Source: Closterium sp. Naga37s-1
Taxonomy: Eukaryota; Streptophyta; Zygnematophyceae; Desmidiales; Closteriaceae
DNA length: 64,000 nucleotides
NCBI GenBank assembly: GCA_947471745.1
Contig: CANJKZ010000179.1
Span: 310,001-374,000, forward strand
Direction: 5' to 3'
Shown here: one piece after another, positions 58,182-64,000 of the stretch
Layout: each line of letters begins with the position of its first letter
Numbering within the stretch: the stretch's first letter is position 1
The notes under the pieces: model-generated
Seen by the model: the letters and a program-made list of their open reading frames with translations, nothing else
Databases searched by the model: none
Told to the model about the DNA's origin: nothing
Translations under genes and position numbers: made by a program

Positions 58182-59194
58182 CTGTGACGGGGCATGGCAG
58201 AGCACGGAGGAGCAGAGCAGAGCAGGGTTGGTTTAGGGCAGCGGCACGGAGCACGGGGCAGGGGGCAGGGGGCAGGCTTTTGAGACGTCTCAAAAGGGAG
58301 CATTTTTTTCATAGTGGGCCGGTGAGGGAGAAGAAAAGGAGCATGCACGGCAATGGCGGGGAGGAGCAAAGGGCATGGGCGCGGAGCACGGGATGGGAGA
58401 AGAATCAAGACCACGCATGCACGCATGCACTCATGCACTCATGTGCATCAACTGTGTCCCATGCCCACTTTCCCCCACCTCCCTCTTGTACCCCTCCCTT
58501 CCCCCCTCACCTCCCCTCACCTCCCCTCTCTCCCCCCCATCTCCCCCCACCTCCCACCTCCACCCACACCTCCCCTCACCTCCGCTCACCTCCCCCTGGT
58601 GTGGCCGCGCATCACACAAACCCTCACTCCGCCCCGCCCAAAGCGCCTCCTCTGCTCCGCCCCCACCGCCATCCCCACGGCCGCGCGCACGCCCTCATTC
58701 CTCATCCCCTCCACCTCCTCCCCACCGTTCCCCCCTTCTGCGCCCTCCTCCCTTTCTCCCGGTTCCCTTCCCGCGCCCCCACTCTCCGCCTTTCCTCCCC
58801 TCTCCTCCGTTCCCCTCCCCGATGCGCCCCCCTTTCCGCCCCCGCCCGACCTATTCCCCTCGTCACCCGCGCCTCCCCCCCTTTCTTCCGCATTTCCACG
58901 CCCCGCGTTCCCCTCTTCAACTCCCCCCCTACTGCAAAATGTCTAATTTCTCGTCATTTTGAATCAAACAATTCGCTGCTCATCCATACTCACCACCACA
59001 CCCTGCCTCCTTGCTTGCTTCTCTCCCACTCTCGCACTCTCATCCTCTCGTTTCCCATCCACTCCGATTTGCCCTCACAGCAGGCCCTTCTCGTTTCTTT
59101 TTCGACTCGCGATCTGATTACCCGCCCGATCACCTTCGCGAAAATCGGCGAGTCACTTGGATAGAAGCATCGGGGGCGCGCGCGGGAGGAGCGC
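58182..59194. other. Divergent region, WD40 gene / NTF2-like gene
   Basis: Contains a C/T-rich tract (58470-58930) and a perfect palindrome at 58277-58296. Unplaced 5' exons of the WD40 gene may lie here. No other gene is supported. Confidence 0.5.
58277..58296. repeat. Short palindromic element CTTTTGAGACGTCTCAAAAG
   Basis: Perfect 20-bp palindrome with the same core as 9492-9537, 27219-27232 and 34968-34983. Confidence 0.92.
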
Positions 59195-60332
59195 ATGGAG
59201 CGACCGGCGGAGGAGGTGGCGGGGGCGATCCACCGCATCGTGCAGAACGCGGATCTGCCGCTGCAAGCCGCCACCATTCGCCGCGTCTTCGCGCCGTCCG
59301 CGCAGCTGCATCAGCCGCTGCTCGGGTGCCGCTCCGCCGCCGCCATAGAGAACCTCTTCTGGGTGCGATCAATGGACGCCGCGCGAGCCAGAATCACAGA
59401 ACTAGCTATTACATTCTCCCCACCATCTCCCCATAAATGCCAGACCTTACTGCCCCATTCCTCTCAGCCCCCCATCCACCCATCCTCTCCAATACCCCCC
59501 TATCCCCCATCCTCCCCCATATTTTCCGCGCAGCTGCGCAGCGTCACGGCAATCTATTGGTACTTCACCGTCGCTGACGTCATCTACGACGTCACGCGCC
59601 CAGATCGCCTGGCGGTGCGCGGCACGCTGTGCGTGCGGCCGTGGCTCGCGCCGCTCACCACGCGCCAGCTGCACATGGTGGCCGTGCTGCGCCTCGAGCC
59701 ACACGAGGAGCGCGTCACGTCTGACGACGATAGCGACGTCCCCGCAGCGCCGTCAAGGCCTGGCGGGGCGGCCACAGCAGGCGGAATTGGCAGCGGCAGC
59801 GGCAGTGTCAGGGGCAGGGGAAAGGGCGACGTCAATGTTAGCGGCGGTGGAGGGGGCGGCGGGAGGCGGGTGGTGTGTCGCATCGCGGAGCAGAGCAATT
59901 TCTTCGAGGTGGACCCGCTGGTGGCGGAGCTGCCCCTCATCGGCGCGCTCTACGCCTGGTCCGCGCGCCTCGCCCTGCTGCCCGCCGTGAGCCCCTGGCC
60001 GCCGCTCCTCCCTCGCGCTAACATGTGTGGAAAGAGCGCGCCTTTCAGGACGAAATCTAGGAGAAAACGCACGAGTTTCTGCGTGCAATGCATCATGTAG
60101 TACTTGTCTCTCATGCGGGTTGTGCCTCACACTGCACGTGGCTTGTTCTAACCCCCACTGCCCCGTCCTTGCCTCTGTCATGCAGGTGTTGTCGCACGCC
60201 GTGACCGCCGGCAATGCCGTCTACCGCCTGGGGCTGCCAGGGATCTGGGTGGCATCCGCTGTCCTGTCTGGCGTGCGACAGGCTGTCACGAGCATCCTGC
60301 ATGTGGTGTTCTGGGTGCCCAAGGGACGGTAG
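59195..60332 (+). CDS. NTF2-like (SigF/SnoaL-like) domain protein
   Basis: Three exons, 59195-59362, 59534-59986 and 60186-60332, all phase 0, give 255 aa. The N-terminal helix and FAPSAQLHQPLLGCRSAAAI, then SVTAIYWYFTVADVIYD, strands with DRLAVRGTLCVRPW and LHMVAVLRLE, and a late ISNFFEVDPLV-type strand pattern (here EQSNFFEVDPLV) fit the cone-like NTF2 fold of plant and fungal SigF-like proteins; this assignment is by pattern and moderate. A Gly/Ser-rich, Asp-containing insert (about residues 120-160) interrupts the domain. The C-terminus is amphipathic/hydrophobic (GIWVASAVLSGV...VVFWVPKGR), suggesting membrane association. A partial copy of the terminal exon lies near 60420-60490. Confidence 0.6.
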
Positions 60333-60958
60333 CACAGCATGCCTGTCAGCATGCATGGCACTAGATTCTCTGTACAGGCCACTGATGCTTATCATATGCA
60401 TGCCGTAGTGAACAGGCTGTTTACTGGGGCCACACAGGTGCTGTTCAGGGTGCCCAAGAAACATGTCAGCAGGCATGGCATGGCATGGCATGGGTTTAGC
60501 ATGCCATGGTGCTTGATTCTTTGTACAGCTCTCTGCTGTTTGCAAACATTGTATTCTGTTTGCACCACATTGTACAGTATGCGTACAGTGCATGCGGTAT
60601 ACACACAAGGCTATGAGCCCTCTCGTGTTAGTGACATTGCCCTGGTGTTGTATCGATCAAGCAAGGGAGAATGGGAGCAGACAATGTGGTGGCTATGCTA
60701 GGCCAGTGAAAGTTGTAATGCGGTATAACATAAACCTTAGGCACAGAGGCAACTGCTATAAGCAATCCTGGAAGTACCGTATGTACTACCGTACTACTGT
60801 ACTTGCGTGTGCCTGACTCTATTTGAGCCTGTGCAAGTCATTTTTACTGGTGTGTGTGCCAGCCACTCACCATAACCTGCATCCACCATGCTGCACTACC
60901 ATTCATCCTGCTACACATCTCAAAAAGGCCGTCTTGGCGACATGTATCATCACACCCT
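60333..60958. other. Convergent 3' flank between NTF2-like gene and EIN2
   Basis: No gene. 60420-60490 resembles the 3' end of the NTF2-like last exon (VLFRVPK). Nearby are GGCAT repeats and a GTACTACCGTACTACTGTAC stretch at 60784-60803. Confidence 0.6.
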
Positions 60959-62998
60959 CTAGAGACAAAAGAGCTGATACGTTTTTGGCTTCCCACCCAC
61001 ACGCCTCAGTACCTTCTTCCCCCTCCTCCCCCTCCCCCCCCCCCCTCCACCTCCCCCTCCTCCTCCCCCTCCCTGTCCCCCCGACGGCCTCCCCCCCAGC
61101 CTCCGCTTATACCGCTTAAGCACGGAGGCCAGGTTCTCCTTGCCCTTGGGAAACGCCACGTCCCCCGCAGCCGTGCCCGTGCGCCCCTTCCTCGCCCCCA
61201 CCGCCACCTCCACCTCTCTTATCCGCTCCAGGAACAGAGTTGGAGAGGCAGGCTTGGGCTGCCCCGGGGGTGCGCCGAGGGGCCAGGAGGGGTTGGCGAG
61301 GGGCAGCTGGGAGCCGAGCATGGCGGAGAGCAGGGCGCCGTGGAAGAGGGGCTGGGCGGAGAGGGCTGGGAGAGAGGCTCGGTCGCCGTAGCACAGGCAG
61401 AGGCGCGGGGTGGTGCGCGGGCGGAAGAAGGCCGGGTCCAATATGCCCTGGGGGAGGGTGGGCGAGGGGAGAGGTGGAAAGGGGAGGGAAGGGTAAGAGG
61501 CGGATGGGGGAAGAGGGGGAGAGGGATAGGGAGGGAAGGTGGAGAAGGGGAGAACGGGGAGGGGGTGATATGGGCAGTGGTGAAGGCAAGTGACGGGCTG
61601 CTGTGCTGGCCATGCAAGGGACCATGCCTAACTGTGTGTGTGCCTCACCTGCAGGCGGTTCAGCACGTAGGTGTATTTGCCCCACAGCTCACCTGCAGGC
61701 GGTTGAGCACGTAGGTGTATTTTCCCCACAGCTCAGGTCGACTCTCCAGCTGAGACAGCTCCAGCACGCGATGCACACACCACACTCCAAACGACACCAC
61801 CAGCAGCGGCCCCCACACACACTGCGCCCCACACCCCCATATCGACGGCGGTAACTCCATCTCCCCCTCCTTCCCCCCCCCTCCCTGCCCCCCCTGCGCC
61901 TGCCCCTCCAAAATCCCCCCCCACTTCCCGCTCCCTCCGCCCCCACCGCCCCCTCCGCCCAGCCCCACAGCGACAGCAGCAGCAGCATCCCCTGCCAATC
62001 GCCGCTCCCGGTAGGCAACAGCAGCCACTAAGTCCTCATCACTGCCCGTGTCATACCGGAACAGCCAGTCACTACCGTCTAGACGTAGCAACCGGTGCAA
62101 GCACACTCTTAGGCGATCCATCCGGCGCTCTTCCTCGGTTTGCACGTGGGGTTTCGCCGGGGGTGGTGAGGGGGATGGTTTGGGTGGGGAGTGGTTGGGT
62201 GCGGTGGAGGGAGGGGCGGCGAGAGGGGTGGAGGAGGAAGGGGAGGAGGAGGCGGGGGAGGAGGAGAGGGAGGAGGAGAGGGGGCCAGAGTGGGTGCCAA
62301 AGAGCATGTCGCGCGGGTTGCTGGCCCACAGGGAAGAATGCACGCTGCTGCTGCTGCTGCTGGTGATGCTGCTGGTGCTGCTCTGCTGCTCGTCCTGCTG
62401 GCGGCGGGAGGGAGGGCCGATGGGCTTCACTGCACCCATGCCATGCACGCCCTGCCCCTGCCCTTGCTGCTGCTGCTGCCCCTGCTGCTGCTGCTGCCCC
62501 TGCTGCTGCCACTCCATGGGGTTACCACCAGGCCCTCCAAACGCACTGCTGCTGTTGCTGCCACTGCTGCTGTCTCCCATCCACTCCGCCCCCCCTCTCC
62601 CCGCCCCCACTGCCCCTCCCCCCCACGGCGCCCCTGCAGGCGCAGGGGGGGAGGGGTGGCGGGGGAAGGGGAAGCCAGGGGGAGCAGAGGGGGAGGCCTG
62701 CAGCAGGTGGTGCATGGGGGCGTGGGGGTGCCCCTGCGGGTGGCCCTGGGGGTGATCAAGCGCGTGGGCGTGTGCATGGGAGAGGGGGTTGGTGCCTCGC
62801 ATGGCGTCTGGAGGAGCGAAGCTCGCATAGCTCTGTGCTAACTGGTCCAGACGTTCGTTCCTGCCCATGCCCATGTTCAAATCCATTCCCATGCCCATGC
62901 CCGTATCCATGCCCCTGTGTATTCCTTGTTGATTCATCCCCATCCCCATGCCCATGTCCATGCCCATGCCATCCATGCCGTTCCCACGCTGCTGCCAT

Positions 62999-63031
<33 letters not shown>

Positions 63032-64000
63032 GGCTGTTGCTGCTGCTGTAAGTGTGGGTGCGGCTGGGAGGAGAAGAACGAGGAGGACGCGTGCTGCTGC
63101 TGCTGCTGCTGTTGCTGGTACTGAGGTGTGAAGGGAGCAGCAGCAGCAGCACCCAGCAGCCCAGCAGCAGGAGGCATCCCAGACACACCCATAGCCGGCG
63201 ACCCAACCGCACCAAACGCCCCCCGCCCTCCCCCCAGCCCCATTCCGCCTCCCCCTCCCCCGCCCATCCTCCCCCCGCCCCCCCCATAACCCTGCGCCAG
63301 CAGATCCGCGTACAGGTTGGGGGTGGAGTGGCTAGGGCCCTCCACTTCCCTATGGGGGCCGCCTGGGGCGGGGGAGGCAGAGAGGGAGGAGAGCGAGGGG
63401 AGGAAGGGGGGTGCGGTGAGCAGCGACTGCTGCTGCTGGGGGGGCAGGTCGGAGAACTTGGGGAGATGCGCCAGTGTGCTGTACTGGCGCGCGGAGGGGG
63501 AGGGGTGGGCGGCGGAGGAGGCGGAGAGGAGGGGGGACATGTTAGGGGGAGGGCGGGAGAGCGAGGGGCGGGCGGAGAAGGGGTCGCGGGAGAGAAAGGG
63601 GTCGTGGAGGGGGGGCGGGGGGGAAGAGGCGTCAAAGGAGGAGCGGCGGTGGGCGGTGAGGGCGAGGGGGTTGGGTAGAGAGAGCGGGTCGGTGAGAGAG
63701 AGGGAGTCGGGGAGGGGATCAGGGGAAAAGAGATGATCCTCTGGGGGAAGGGCGGGAGGGATGGGATGTGCTCTGTTGGGTGCACCTGCACTAGCTGTAC
63801 CGCCACCACCACCATACCCACCGACACTGCCGGCGGTACTAGCACCACCGACAGCAGCGGCGGAAGCAGCAGCAGCCGCAGCAGCAGCAGCAGCAGCAGT
63901 AGCAGCAGCAGTAGCAGCAGCCCCAAGCATGCTGGAGCGTGCACCAGCCCCCACTCCAATCCCTCCGACCCCTCCACCCCCACTCCCATCCGCCCCGCCT
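60959..64000 (-). CDS. EIN2: EIN2 (ETHYLENE INSENSITIVE 2), C-terminal part
   Basis: The gene enters from the right edge and is open from 64000 to 61693, with a last exon 61447-60959; phase 0 matches. The N-terminal NRAMP-like membrane domain must lie beyond the window. The distal part has the EIN2 C-END core: LRLDGSDWLFR, DEDLVAAVAYRE, VSFGVWCVHRVLELS, ESRPELWGKYTYVLNRLQG, then KGRTGTAAGDVAFPKGKENL and LKRYKRRL, the nuclear-localisation motif of land-plant EIN2. In land plants ethylene triggers cleavage and nuclear/P-body relocation of this C-END. The proximal part is a Pro/Gly/Met/Gln-rich low-complexity segment with CAG/CAA tracts. A Gly-rich tail (61055-61100) and a basic end follow the NLS, longer than in most homologues. 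Confidence 0.92.
61646..61735 (-). repeat. Partial copy of the EIN2 donor junction
   Basis: The exon end GKYTYVLNRLQ plus its GTGAG donor is tandemly repeated with a 41-45-bp period; the copy is in the intron directly after the true donor at 61693. Confidence 0.88.
62996..63120 (-). repeat. CAG/CAA polyglutamine tracts in EIN2
   Basis: Gln runs at about 62996-63045 and 63090-63115 on the minus strand; further short runs lie at 62470-62515 and an Ala run at 63860-63925. Confidence 0.85.

Noticed and set aside
58353..58962. Pro-rich plus-strand frames
   Set aside because: C/T-rich tract gives overlapping Pro/Ser/His frames; no features of a real gene and it lies on the opposite strand to the WD40 gene's likely 5' region.

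Overview
This is a nuclear window from a streptophyte (land-plant lineage) green organism, most likely a charophyte alga. A Closterium-like zygnematophyte is my guess, but the sequence alone cannot settle the genus. The evidence is a plastid NDH-complex subunit (NdhL), a plastid-type phosphoglucomutase, the C-terminal part of EIN2 (ethylene signalling), a plant-type calreticulin ending in HDEL and a plant-type USP-kinase. All have spliceosomal introns of about 60-2,400 bp. DNA is GC-rich, with long CAG/GCN/GGN runs and many minisatellites.

Layout from left to right: a Gln-rich protein with C-terminal LxLxL motifs (52-2799, +); an ICME-like alpha/beta-hydrolase (3081-6215, +); a giant low-complexity bHLH factor with 138 uninterrupted CAG codons (7196-15884, +); plastid NdhL (19248-16545, -); an acidic, Met/Gly-rich protein with a PP1-docking-like motif (20170-24091, +); a USP-domain/protein-kinase fusion ending in a CaaX box (25029-34011, +); mitochondrial complex I subunit NDUFS4 (34578-38847, +); an S41 CPAF-like protease (39726-44879, +); plastid phosphoglucomutase (50178-45611, -); a Mutator-like non-autonomous transposon (50539-51896); calreticulin (52602-55050, +); a WD40-repeat protein (58181-55617, -); an NTF2-like protein (59195-60332, +); and the 3' end of EIN2 (64000-60959, -). 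I checked splice phase across nearly every junction, and the reconstructed proteins read through without frame breaks (NdhL 143 aa, NDUFS4 153 aa, PGM 622 aa, CRT 413 aa, USP-kinase 749 aa, S41 944 aa).

The most striking feature is a shared architecture, not a single gene. Most multi-exon genes carry tandem copies of one exon-intron junction plus part of the adjoining exon: acceptor-side fragments upstream of the intact exon and donor-side fragments downstream. There are dozens of copies, about twenty in the USP-kinase gene alone. Calreticulin and the WD40 gene largely lack them. A second layer is a dispersed short palindrome, roughly TTTTGAG-NNNN-CTCAAAA with a variable centre, found in introns and spacers and once amplified inside an open reading frame as a 46-bp perfect palindrome. 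Both deserve genome-scale follow-up.

The genes do not form an operon-like unit; they are ordinary neighbouring eukaryotic genes for energy metabolism (NdhL, NDUFS4, PGM), the ER (calreticulin, with UPR-type promoter elements) and signalling (bHLH, USP-kinase, EIN2). No rRNA, tRNA or CRISPR array was recognised.
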